From: Methylomonas subterranea
GTDB taxonomy: Bacteria; Pseudomonadota; Gammaproteobacteria; Methylococcales; Methylomonadaceae
Assembly (NCBI RefSeq): GCF_024505185.1
Contig: NZ_JANIBJ010000035.1
Coordinates: 1-44,580, forward strand
Reading direction: 5' to 3'
Length of the DNA: 44,580 nt
Part shown: positions 16,866 to 24,346 of the stretch, piece after piece
Layout: each line of letters opens with the position of its first letter
Position numbering within the stretch: position 1 is the first letter of the stretch
Position numbers and translations under genes: made by a program
The notes under the pieces: generated by a model
What the model saw: the letters and a program-made list of their open reading frames with translations, nothing else
Database searches by the model: none
What the model was told of the DNA's origin: nothing

Positions 16866-17722
16866 TAGCTCGCCAGGCATTGGCAGAGGCCTACCTGCTG
16901 GCCTGCGAGACGGAATTACAGGCTTTCAAGCCCGGTAATGTCAGTGTGTATAGCGACGGCCACGATATGACGGTGGCGGATTTCAGGCTCAGCGCCGAAG
17001 TCAGCGCGGTGCCGATTACCGATCCGGCCTATAGTCTGGGCGAAAAAATCTATTACGCCGTCCAATCCACGCGAGAGGCGGTCGCTTGCAACACCAATCT
17101 GGGCATTATCCTGCTGTGCGCGCCCTTGCTGCAGGCTGCGCAATCCTCGAAGCGGCCGGCCGATTTACGGCAAGCGTTGGCTGCCGTTTTAAACAGCACT
17201 ACCGAACAGGATGCGGATTGGGTATTTCGGGCCATTGCGTTGGCGTCGCCTGGCGGTTTGGGTGAATCCGAACGGCACGACGTGCGGGGGCGGGCCACGG
17301 TAACGCTGTCGCGGGCCATGGAGTTGGCGGCGGATAGGGATAGAATTGCTCTGCAGTATACAAGTTGCTTTAAAGATATTTTTGATTTTACAGTTTTAGC
17401 GTATAATCGTGCTTTCGTTTTGTCTGGCGATAGCGGCTGGGCTGCATTGACGGTTTTCGCCGAAATGCTAGCTCGTTATCCGGATAGCCATATTGAGCGA
17501 AAGTATGGAAAGCAGTATTCAGAGTGGATTGCGGCGGAGATGGCCTTGTTATGCAAGGCCATGGAAACCGCGAATAAGCCGGACGAGGTGTTGCCGATGC
17601 TGTATCGCATCGACGAGTCCTTCAAGGCTAATAAAATCAATCCGGGTACAACCGCTGACATCACTGTCGCAACAGTACTGGTGGTGCTACTGGAACAGCT
17701 TTTTAGACAAACTGATGTCTAA
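16862..17722 (+). CDS. CitG/MdcB-like triphosphoribosyl-dephospho-CoA synthase family protein (Orf7 type)
   Basis: The 286-residue protein resembles triphosphoribosyl-dephospho-CoA synthases: LACETELQAFKPGNVSVYSDGHDM with the KPGN signature, NTNLGIILLCAPLLQA, and SPGGLGESERHDVRG. It starts with GTG, overlapping the previous stop by four bases (GTGA at 16862-16865). No citrate or malonate decarboxylase genes accompany it. In methylotrophs this family (Orf7) always travels with the H4MPT genes, so its substrate is probably a ribosyl- or phosphate-containing precursor of that cofactor rather than CoA. The exact reaction is not known to me. Around 17345-17410 the coding sequence turns unusually AT-rich and holds TATAAT at 17402-17407, a possible internal promoter. 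Confidence 0.88.
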   Translation: MIARQALAEAYLLACETELQAFKPGNVSVYSDGHDMTVADFRLSAEVSAVPITDPAYSLGEKIYYAVQSTREAVACNTNLGIILLCAPLLQAAQSSKRPADLRQALAAVLNSTTEQDADWVFRAIALASPGGLGESERHDVRGRATVTLSRAMELAADRDRIALQYTSCFKDIFDFTVLAYNRAFVLSGDSGWAALTVFAEMLARYPDSHIERKYGKQYSEWIAAEMALLCKAMETANKPDEVLPMLYRIDESFKANKINPGTTADITVATVLVVLLEQLFRQTDV

Positions 17723-17816
17723 AAAGTGTTTAAGGGAATTGCCCAGAAGCGTCTATAAAACGGACTAAACGTGTCTTTTACTTGGTTCAATCTTATCTTT
17801 AGGGGATAAATTTAAA

Positions 17817-18335
17817 ATGGCTAAAATTACAAACATGCGCGTTGGCGAATCCTTGGTTGGCGAAGGCAATGAAATTGCTCACATCGACTTGATCGTCGGC
17901 CCACGTGGTTCAGCTGCTGAAACAGCGTTTGCAAACGCTTTGACTAACAACAAAGACGGTTTCTCTACTCTGTTGGCTGTAGTAGCACCTAACCTGATGG
18001 TTAAACCAGCTACCATTCTGTTCAACAAAGTTACCATCAAAGGTTCAAAACAAGCTGTTCAAATGTTTGGACCAGCGCAACGCGGCGTTGCCATGGCTGT
18101 TGCTGATTGCGTTGAAGACGGCACCATCCCTGCTGACGAAGCTGATGATTTGTTCGTTTCCGTTGGTGTTTTCATCCACTGGTTGGCTGAAGACGACGCT
18201 AAAATCGAATCTTTCAACTATGCTGCAACCAAAGAAGCTCTGAAACGCGCTGTTGCGGGTTCACCAACTGCTGCTGAAGTTGTTGCCGGCAAAAAAGAAG
18301 CTAAACACCCATTCGCGGTTAACAACGAAGCATAA
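17817..18335 (+). CDS. fae: Formaldehyde-activating enzyme
   Basis: Fae condenses free formaldehyde with tetrahydromethanopterin to methylene-H4MPT, the entry step of formaldehyde oxidation and detoxification. The 172 residues fit the family exactly: [19 protein letters not shown] contains the conserved catalytic His (His22 here, His17 in Methylobacterium numbering). [18 protein letters not shown] and [19 protein letters not shown] follow, and the C-terminus [14 protein letters not shown] is typical. Codons are strongly biased to GGT, GCT, AAA and TTC compared with the GCC/GGC-rich neighbours, a mark of very high expression. It has its own 94-base leader with AGGGGA at 17801-17806 and a strong terminator right after it, so it is likely transcribed as a single gene. 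Confidence 0.98.
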   Translation: MAKITNMRVGESLVGEGNEIAHIDLIVGPRGSAAETAFANALTNNKDGFSTLLAVVAPNLMVKPATILFNKVTIKGSKQAVQMFGPAQRGVAMAVADCVEDGTIPADEADDLFVSVGVFIHWLAEDDAKIESFNYAATKEALKRAVAGSPTAAEVVAGKKEAKHPFAVNNEA

Positions 18336-18358
18336 GTTGTAGCTGTACCGGCTGTTGA

Positions 18359-18387
18359 AATACCCCGGCTTGCCGGGGTATTTTTTT
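18359..18387 (+). terminator. Rho-independent terminator of fae
   Basis: AATACCCCGGC at 18359-18369 pairs with GCCGGGGTATT at 18372-18382, followed by a run of T to 18387. The GC-rich stem and seven T residues make a strong forward terminator. It lies three bases from the stop codon of the convergent HisA-like gene and may also separate the two transcripts. Confidence 0.95.
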
Positions 18388-18389
18388 GC

Positions 18390-19067
18390 CTAAAGGTTTT
18401 CGATTTGCCCGCGGCTTATGCTGCCCGCGTGCAGGGCCGTGGCTAGCAGCGCGGCGTACAAGCCGTGTCCTTTCAGTTCTTTCAGATCATCGATATCGCG
18501 TATGCCGCCGGCGGCAATAAAATGTTTGGACGGATGCAGGCGCTGCAATTCGGTCAGTTTTTTCAAGTCAGGCCCCTCGCCGCTGCCCACGCGGCTCAAA
18601 CTCATCACGATTACTTGGTCGGGCCAGAACTGGCTTTGCTCGAACCACTCAGGCAGGCCGATCGCTTGCTGATTTTTATAATCCAATGACAGCACGAACG
18701 GCAAATCGCCGCGCCGGGGACGCGATAGTTGCGATTCGGTGCCTATGACGTATTTCAGAGTCGGACTGTCCGTTCTTATCTGAGATAATTGACTGCCGTT
18801 ATCTATCCAGAATTCGATGCGGGGATAACGGGTAAACAGCGTATCGATTAACGGTCGATGGTGGCCGGTTCCGGTGATGGCATTCAAGTCGGCGATATAA
18901 AACGTTTTGAACGGATATAAAGTCAAAAATCCCGCCATCACCGCATCGAATTCGCTGCTGGCCGTTAAAATGGAACTCTGATGTATCGGCTGATAGCCAG
19001 CCCTTTCGCCGCGCTTGGCATGTACGACCAAACCGTCTTTTAAATCGATTACCGGGATAATTTGCAT
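18390..19067 (-). CDS. HisA/HisF-like TIM-barrel protein of the C1-cofactor block
   Basis: The 225-residue protein resembles HisA: IIPVIDLKDGLVVHAKRGER gives the first strand with the catalytic-type Asp. Later strands include TFYIADLNAITGTGHH, VLSLDYKNQ and FIAAGGIRDIDDL, which carry the phosphate-binding glycines. It is shorter and more divergent than the histidine-pathway enzyme and is not next to other his genes. Proteins of this HisA/F-related type recur with H4MPT genes in archaea and methylotrophs, so a sugar-phosphate isomerase or similar step in cofactor synthesis is inferred. It faces fae and is divergent from the third ATP-grasp gene with only 14 bases between starts, so each promoter must lie inside the other gene. 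Confidence 0.85.
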   Translation of the reverse strand: MQIIPVIDLKDGLVVHAKRGERAGYQPIHQSSILTASSEFDAVMAGFLTLYPFKTFYIADLNAITGTGHHRPLIDTLFTRYPRIEFWIDNGSQLSQIRTDSPTLKYVIGTESQLSRPRRGDLPFVLSLDYKNQQAIGLPEWFEQSQFWPDQVIVMSLSRVGSGEGPDLKKLTELQRLHPSKHFIAAGGIRDIDDLKELKGHGLYAALLATALHAGSISRGQIENL

Positions 19068-19081
19068 AAGGTGGAAAATTT

Positions 19082-20074
19082 TTGAAAATTCTTGTGTTTG
19101 AGTACGTCAGCGGCGGTGGTTTGGCGGGACAGGATCTACCCGCTTCCCTGCTGGCCGAAGGCCGCATGATGTTACAGGCTTTGCTGGACGATCTGAAGTC
19201 CTTGCCGAATTTACATCTGTTGTTACCGTTGGATGAACGCTGTGCGGATTTTTCCTTGCCGGCCAATACCCAGGTCGTTCCGATCAAGCGCTCGGATGAT
19301 ATCCGCCAACGGCTGTCCGACTTGATAGAGCGGGCTGGCTTTGTCTGGTTGATTGCGCCCGAGAGCGGTGGCCTGTTGGCGGGGCTGGCGCGGATGGTTG
19401 TGCAACAACGAAAAATTTTATTGCTGTCGCCGCCCGACACCCTGGCCATTTGCGCGGACAAGCTAGCCACCTACCGCTGTTTGTCGGCTAATGGTATCCC
19501 GGCAGTCGAGACGCTGGGTTTGGCGGGCTTGAATGAGCCGCCTTATCCCGTCTGCGTGATCAAGCCGATTGACGGGGTTGGTTGTGAAGGCAGCCTGATC
19601 GTGGAAAATCCCGCCGAATATTCGGCCGCCGTCGAAAACCTGCCTACACCGGAAAAACTGTTGATTCAACCCATGCAAGCCGGGCAGGCCATAAGTCTGT
19701 CCTGTTTGTTCAAGCGGGGCAGGGGCTGGCTGTTGTGCCGCAATCGCCAGCAACTCGCGGTCACGCAACGAAGCTTCAATCTGCGGGCTTGTCTGGTCAA
19801 CGCCGATCATCCGGGCCTAGACCAGTATCAAGACCTGGTCGATCGAGTCGCCAGGGCCTTGCCCGGCTTATGGGGCTATATCGGTATCGATATCATCGAA
19901 ACGCCGGATCGAGGGCCGCTGATTCTGGAAATCAATCCGCGCTTGACCACTTCTTATGTCGGCATCCGCCGGGCAATCGGCATCAACGTGGTGGAACAGG
20001 TGTTTCGCTTGCTGGATGGCGATCCCTTTTTATGTTTTTCCAACAACCAGGAAGTACGGGTTGATATTCAATAA
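19082..20074 (+). CDS. ATP-grasp ligase, candidate MfnD-like
   Basis: The 330-residue protein starts MKILVFEYVSGGGLAGQDLP and has an ATP-grasp core: DKLATYRCLSANGIPAVET, VCVIKPIDGVGCEGS (ATP loop), KLLIQPMQAGQAISLSCL, and the metal site WGYIGIDIIETPDRGP followed by LILEINPRLTTSYVG. The start is TTG 19082 with AAGGTGG just upstream, and the first strand begins there. In M. jannaschii MfnD, an ATP-grasp enzyme, joins glutamate to tyramine for methanofuran. This gene stands before an MfnF-like gene, so it is the best candidate for the matching ligation in methylofuran synthesis. That assignment is inference; the acceptor residues cannot be read. Confidence 0.85.
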   Translation: MKILVFEYVSGGGLAGQDLPASLLAEGRMMLQALLDDLKSLPNLHLLLPLDERCADFSLPANTQVVPIKRSDDIRQRLSDLIERAGFVWLIAPESGGLLAGLARMVVQQRKILLLSPPDTLAICADKLATYRCLSANGIPAVETLGLAGLNEPPYPVCVIKPIDGVGCEGSLIVENPAEYSAAVENLPTPEKLLIQPMQAGQAISLSCLFKRGRGWLLCRNRQQLAVTQRSFNLRACLVNADHPGLDQYQDLVDRVARALPGLWGYIGIDIIETPDRGPLILEINPRLTTSYVGIRRAIGINVVEQVFRLLDGDPFLCFSNNQEVRVDIQ

Positions 20075-20083
20075 TATCCGATT

Positions 20084-21130
20084 ATGCAAAAAAATATCAT
20101 AGGCTGGGACATAGGCGGCGCGCACGTCAAGGCGGCGCTGGTTAATCAATGCGGCGAGGTGATAAGGGTAATTCAACAACCCTGTCCGCTCTGGAAAGGT
20201 TTGGCCTATCTGCGGCGGACCGTCGCGGCGATTTTAGCGGCGTTGCCGGAGCATGGCGATAGCCATGCAGTGACCATGACCGGCGAATTGGCGGATTGTT
20301 TTTCCGACCGTGAACATGGGGTGCGGTCTATTATCCAGACCATGAAGGACAGCCTGCCCGCCAACCGGCTATTGCTTTACGCCGGCTCCAAAGGCTTCGT
20401 CGAAGCCGATAAGGTGGAAACACGGCATTACGCGTGCATAGCCTCCGCCAACTGGATAGCCACCGCCGAGCTGGCGGCGCAACGAATAGAGCGGGGCCTG
20501 CTGGTGGACATCGGCAGCACCACCACCGATATTCTGCTGCTTGAGCAACATGCCTTGCGGGCGCTGGGTTACAGCGATTATCAACGCTTGGTGACGGGCG
20601 AGTTGGTGTATACCGGCATTGTGCGCACGGCGGTAATGGCGGTTACCCAACAGGCCGAATTTAACGGCCAATCGATGGGTTTGATGGGCGAATATTTTGC
20701 CAACATGGCGGACGTCTATCGGCTGACCGGCGACTTGAACGAAGCCCACGATCAATGCGATACCGCCGACGGCGCCGAAAAGACGCCCGTGGCCAGCGCC
20801 CGCCGCTTGTCGCGCATGACCGGTTACGACTTTGCCGAAAGCGACTGGCCGCTGTGGTTGACATTTGCCCGGGGCTTGAAAGACCGGCAAAAAGATCATA
20901 TTCGGCGGGCCTGTCTGCGGCAGATGCAAAGAAGCGCGGCTGGCGGGCGCTTGACGGTGATCGGCGCCGGTGTCGGCCGGTTTTTGGCCAGGGAAATCGC
21001 CGACCAGCTTGAACTGCCGTTCAAGGATTTTAACCAATTGCTGGAGTCCGGCGCGCTTGACGGATCGGTGGATGCCGCCGATTGCGCTCCGGCGGTTGCG
21101 GTAGCTTATCTTGCCCGCGCGGTTGGTTAA
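20084..21130 (+). CDS. MfnF-like / H4MPT-linked C1-transfer pathway protein (hydantoinase-oxoprolinase fold)
   Basis: The 348-residue protein has an actin-like fold: IIGWDIGGAHVKAALV at the start (first phosphate loop) and LLVDIGSTTTDILLLEQ in the middle (second phosphate loop). YQRLVTGELVYTGIVRTAVM and GAGVGRFLAREIADQL follow. These features define the family once named 'probable H4MPT-linked C1 transfer pathway protein'. In M. jannaschii the family member MfnF joins the furan diphosphate unit to the tyramine unit of methanofuran. In methylotrophs the related cofactor is methylofuran, so the same coupling is the expected role. It starts nine bases after the ATP-grasp stop. Confidence 0.87.
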   Translation: MQKNIIGWDIGGAHVKAALVNQCGEVIRVIQQPCPLWKGLAYLRRTVAAILAALPEHGDSHAVTMTGELADCFSDREHGVRSIIQTMKDSLPANRLLLYAGSKGFVEADKVETRHYACIASANWIATAELAAQRIERGLLVDIGSTTTDILLLEQHALRALGYSDYQRLVTGELVYTGIVRTAVMAVTQQAEFNGQSMGLMGEYFANMADVYRLTGDLNEAHDQCDTADGAEKTPVASARRLSRMTGYDFAESDWPLWLTFARGLKDRQKDHIRRACLRQMQRSAAGGRLTVIGAGVGRFLAREIADQLELPFKDFNQLLESGALDGSVDAADCAPAVAVAYLARAVG

Positions 21131-21208
21131 TGTCGGCGGCTGGTATAAAATCCGTCCATTGCCTTGCATTCATTCGGCTTGGCCGGATCGTCATCACCAC
21201 ATCACTTA

Positions 21209-22582
21209 ATGCCTTTAGTTAAAGCTACCAAACTAGCCTTGCCGTATGTCGAGGACAGCTCCTTGTTATTTGCCGCCTGCGCCGACCAGCCGTGGGCGGT
21301 TTATCTGGATAGCGCTTTCCCGCTCAGCAGGCAAGGCCGCTTCGATATCATGGCCTACGATCCGGTCTGTACCCTGCAAACCTACGGCGACTCGACCCGT
21401 ATTAACCAGCGCGGCGCGCAAACCGTCAGTCGGGAAGATCCCTTTGCCTTGCTGAAAACCCGTCTGGGCCCGGCGTTGCCGGCCATGGACGATTTGCCGT
21501 TCAACGGCGGCGCAATCGGCTATTTTGCCTATGACTTGGCCCGGCGCATCGAAAATTTGCCGGTTTCCGCCCAGGCCGCCGAACAATTGCCGGATATGGC
21601 TATTGGCATTTACCGCTGGGCGGTAGTGGTGGACCACCAAAAACGGCAAAGTTGGCTGGTCGGTTACGATCTGGCCGAAGACCTGATAGAGCGGGTGTCG
21701 GCGCAATTCAGCAAGATGCCGGAACATTTTCCGTTGAACGACTTCAAGGTTTTGCGGGCGCCCCGGTCCAACATGAGTCGACACGACTACGGGCGGGCCT
21801 TTGCCAGGATCAAGCATTATCTGAAGGAAGGCGACTGCTATCAGGTCAATTTGACCCAACGCTTTGTCAGTCCCTGTCGCGGCAACCCCTGGTTTGCCTA
21901 TCAAACGCTGCGCAGAATCAACGCCGCGCCGTTCAGCGCCTATTTGAACCTGCCCGATGCCCGGGTGCTGAGCTCTTCGCCGGAAAGGTTTTTACAAGTC
22001 ATCAATGGACGGGTAGAAACCAAGCCGATCAAGGGCACTTTGCCGCGCAAGGCCTTGGCGTGCGAAGACCAAAAACAGATTGCCGCCCTGGCCGCCAGCG
22101 ACAAGGATAGGGCGGAAAACGTCATGATAGTGGATCTGCTCAGGAACGACCTCGGCAAAACTTGCCGGAAGGGAACGGTACGGGTACCGGAGTTGTTCGC
22201 GGTGGAGAGCTATGCCACCGTGCACCATTTGGTCAGTACCGTCACCGGCGAACTGGCCGAAAATCAGCACGCCTTGGATTTGCTGCGCAGTTGCTTCCCC
22301 GGCGGTTCGATTACCGGCGCGCCGAAAATTCGCGCAATGGAAATCATCGAGGAACTGGAGCCGCATCGGCGCGGTGTCTATTGCGGCGCAATCGGTTATA
22401 TCGGTTTCGACGGCAATATGGATACCAATATCGCCATTCGTACATTGGTGCATAACCAGGACAGCATGCGTTTTTGGGTGGGCGGCGGCATCGTCAACGA
22501 TTCGCTGGAAGACGCCGAGTATCAAGAATGTTTCGACAAGGCCGCCGCCCTGCTGCAATTACTGCAACAATTTCAGCAATGA
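21209..22582 (+). CDS. pabB: Aminodeoxychorismate synthase component I
   Basis: PabB adds ammonia to chorismate to make aminodeoxychorismate, on the way to p-aminobenzoate. The chorismate-binding domain is complete: SAYLNLPDARVLSSSPERFL, RVETKPIKGTLPR, DLLRNDLGKTCRKGTV, FPGGSITGAPKIRAMEII and GVYCGAIGYI. ATG 21209 (457 residues) is preferred over a TTG 15 codons earlier because family proteins begin close to the VKATKLALPYVEDS segment. It overlaps the next gene by four bases. p-Aminobenzoate is a precursor of folate and also of the aryl part of H4MPT; placement inside the C1-cofactor block suggests it serves the latter. An amidotransferase partner (PabA/TrpG) is not in the window. Confidence 0.93.
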   Translation: MPLVKATKLALPYVEDSSLLFAACADQPWAVYLDSAFPLSRQGRFDIMAYDPVCTLQTYGDSTRINQRGAQTVSREDPFALLKTRLGPALPAMDDLPFNGGAIGYFAYDLARRIENLPVSAQAAEQLPDMAIGIYRWAVVVDHQKRQSWLVGYDLAEDLIERVSAQFSKMPEHFPLNDFKVLRAPRSNMSRHDYGRAFARIKHYLKEGDCYQVNLTQRFVSPCRGNPWFAYQTLRRINAAPFSAYLNLPDARVLSSSPERFLQVINGRVETKPIKGTLPRKALACEDQKQIAALAASDKDRAENVMIVDLLRNDLGKTCRKGTVRVPELFAVESYATVHHLVSTVTGELAENQHALDLLRSCFPGGSITGAPKIRAMEIIEELEPHRRGVYCGAIGYIGFDGNMDTNIAIRTLVHNQDSMRFWVGGGIVNDSLEDAEYQECFDKAAALLQLLQQFQQ

Positions 22583-23145
22583 TCACGGTGGTCAAGCTGG
22601 GAGGCAGTTTGTTGTCCGCGAAGGTATTGCCCGACTGTCTGGCCGGATTGGCCGCTTATCCGGGTAAGGTGTTGATCGTGCCGGGCGGCGGTGTGTTTGC
22701 CGATCAGGTAAGGGCGGCGCAAAAACAGTGGGGATTTAACGACGTCGTCGCGCACCGCATGGCCATTTTGGCCATGCGGCAAATGGCTTGGTTGTTTCAC
22801 GGCCTGCACCCCGACTTTGGTGTGTTCGAAACAGTCGCAGCGGCCGGCAATAGCGGCAAAACGGCGATTTGGTCGCCTTGCCCGCGCGAATTGGAGCAAG
22901 CCGGGGTGGCCGCCGGCTGGCATGTCACTTCGGACAGTCTGTCGGCTTGGCTGGCCGGCAGGGTAGGGGCCGACGAATTGCTGCTGGTGAAGTCATGTCC
23001 GATCCGGCCCGGCGATTCGTTGGCGCGGCTGCAACAACAGGGCATTATCGACAGCGGTTTTGCCCACTTTGCCGAGCATGCCGGATTTAACATTCGCATC
23101 ATCAATAAGGACAATTTGCTGGCTTCGCATGATCAGATTCATTAA
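22579..23145 (+). CDS. Amino acid kinase family protein, candidate MfnE-like
   Basis: The 188-residue protein has the amino-acid-kinase fold marks: MITVVKLGGSLLSAK with the phosphate loop and Lys5, VLIVPGGGVFADQVR, and the nucleotide-site region VTSDSLSAWLAGRVGADELLLVKS. It is short for the superfamily, as are the H4MPT/methanofuran-associated members. In M. jannaschii MfnE phosphorylates the furan-methyl phosphate to the diphosphate just before the MfnF coupling. With an MfnF-like gene two genes upstream, the same job for methylofuran is a strong inference. Its ATG overlaps the pabB stop (ATGA), and its 3' end overlaps the DUF2959 gene by 17 bases. Confidence 0.87.
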   Translation: MITVVKLGGSLLSAKVLPDCLAGLAAYPGKVLIVPGGGVFADQVRAAQKQWGFNDVVAHRMAILAMRQMAWLFHGLHPDFGVFETVAAAGNSGKTAIWSPCPRELEQAGVAAGWHVTSDSLSAWLAGRVGADELLLVKSCPIRPGDSLARLQQQGIIDSGFAHFAEHAGFNIRIINKDNLLASHDQIH

Positions 23146-23791
23146 AGCACTCTTGAACAAACCCCTACGTAACGCGTATTACCAAAGCCGGGAGTCCCTG
23201 CTGGGCCACCACAAGCGCGACATCGTGGTGGCCCAGGTCGATCAGGCCTGCGAAAGTCTGAAGGATAGCCGGGATCAATTCGTCGATGCGCTGGAAAAAT
23301 TCAAAACCATCGCCCGATATGACGACAGCCCACTGGAACTGCGTTATCAACAATTGAAAAAACGCTACGATATCTGCCGAGGCAAGGCCGATCAGGTCGG
23401 GCAGCGGATTCAGGCCATAGAGGAAGTCAGCGCGGCGCTATTCGCCGAATGGGAAGCCGAGTTGGAGCTATACAGCAATCGGGCTTTGCGGGCCCGCAGC
23501 CAGCAGCAGTTGAAAAAATCGCGGCAACAATACGGCCGGCTGGTCAAGAGCCTGCAAATGGCCGAAGCGCGCATGCAGCCGGTGTTGGCGGCGTTTCAGG
23601 ATCAGGTCTTGTTTTTAAAGCATAATCTGAATGCCCACGCCATTGCGGCACTGCGGCACGAGTTCATCGAGATGGGCCTGGATATTTCCAAATTGATAGA
23701 GGTAATGGAAAAAACCATCGCCGAGGCCAGTCAGTTCGTGTCCGTTCTGGTGGAACAAAAACAATTGCCGGCCCCGGTTTTGCGGCGTTGA
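23129..23791 (+). CDS. DUF2959 family coiled-coil protein
   Basis: The 220-residue protein matches DUF2959: the start GHHKRDIVVAQVDQACESL, the central LFAEWEAELELYSNRALR and the end QVLFLKHNLNAHAIAALRHE are typical. It is almost entirely helical with long heptad-like stretches, and I see no catalytic motif. Some family members carry a lipoprotein signal; this one starts MIRFIKALLNKPLRN and has no lipobox. Its function is unknown. ATG 23129 is chosen because family similarity begins there; the longer frame from 23060 runs inside the kinase gene. Its stop is one base from the stop of the convergent lipoprotein gene. Confidence 0.82.
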   Translation: MIRFIKALLNKPLRNAYYQSRESLLGHHKRDIVVAQVDQACESLKDSRDQFVDALEKFKTIARYDDSPLELRYQQLKKRYDICRGKADQVGQRIQAIEEVSAALFAEWEAELELYSNRALRARSQQQLKKSRQQYGRLVKSLQMAEARMQPVLAAFQDQVLFLKHNLNAHAIAALRHEFIEMGLDISKLIEVMEKTIAEASQFVSVLVEQKQLPAPVLRR

Positions 23792-23792
23792 G

Positions 23793-24227
23793 TTACATGG
23801 CCTGCATTTTGTAATCGACCCGGTGCGGGTTGGTTTTATCGCGCGCATCCGGGGTTTTCTTGCGGTTCTGATCGATACGTTCTTGCGTGTATTGGGTGAT
23901 CATTTGATCCCAGTTGTTGTATTGCGCATATTCCTTGTTGCCGCTGGCCTTGCGCTTCTCAAAGAGTTCCTTGCCCTTGGCGATCAGTTGCTCGGGCGTT
24001 TTGCCGTCGATTTCATTCAGAAAATCCTTGTTGTTTCTGATTTCATCGCGCAGGGTCCAGAAGGACACCTCAAACTCGATGCGTTGGTCCAACGGCAATT
24101 TTTCCTTGATGGCGTTGATCGACCGATTGACGGTCTTCAGGCTGCTGCCGTTGATTTGATGGCTTTTATTGCAAGCTACCGCAAACGCGCAGAGCAAGAA
24201 AACCAGAATGGTTGTCGCTTTTTTCAT
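23793..24227 (-). CDS. Small lipoprotein of the DUF6694 type
   Basis: The 144-residue protein begins MKKATTILVFLLCAFAVACN: basic residues, a hydrophobic stretch, and the lipobox AVAC, so it should be lipid-modified at Cys19 and face the periplasm. The mature part (GSSLKTVNRSINAIKEKLP, FEVSFWTLRDEIRNN, GKTPEQLIAKGKELFEKRK) fits the DUF6694 lipoprotein family in size and arrangement, followed by a basic polar tail. The function is unknown. It stands alone on the minus strand between DUF2959 and the GTPase pair, with a 119-base gap to the latter. Confidence 0.78.
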   Translation of the reverse strand: MKKATTILVFLLCAFAVACNKSHQINGSSLKTVNRSINAIKEKLPLDQRIEFEVSFWTLRDEIRNNKDFLNEIDGKTPEQLIAKGKELFEKRKASGNKEYAQYNNWDQMITQYTQERIDQNRKKTPDARDKTNPHRVDYKMQAM

Positions 24228-24346
24228 GATGAAAGCCCCCCTGTGGCCTTAATAAACAATCCCGGAATTTTATATTTATAATGCGTGGGCCCGGGTTATT
24301 AAACAAACTAAATTACTCGGTAATTATAAACCCAAGCCCTTTTATC

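Noticed and set aside
18390-19067. Histidine-pathway HisA.
   Set aside because: There are no other his genes; the protein is more divergent and stands in the C1-cofactor block.
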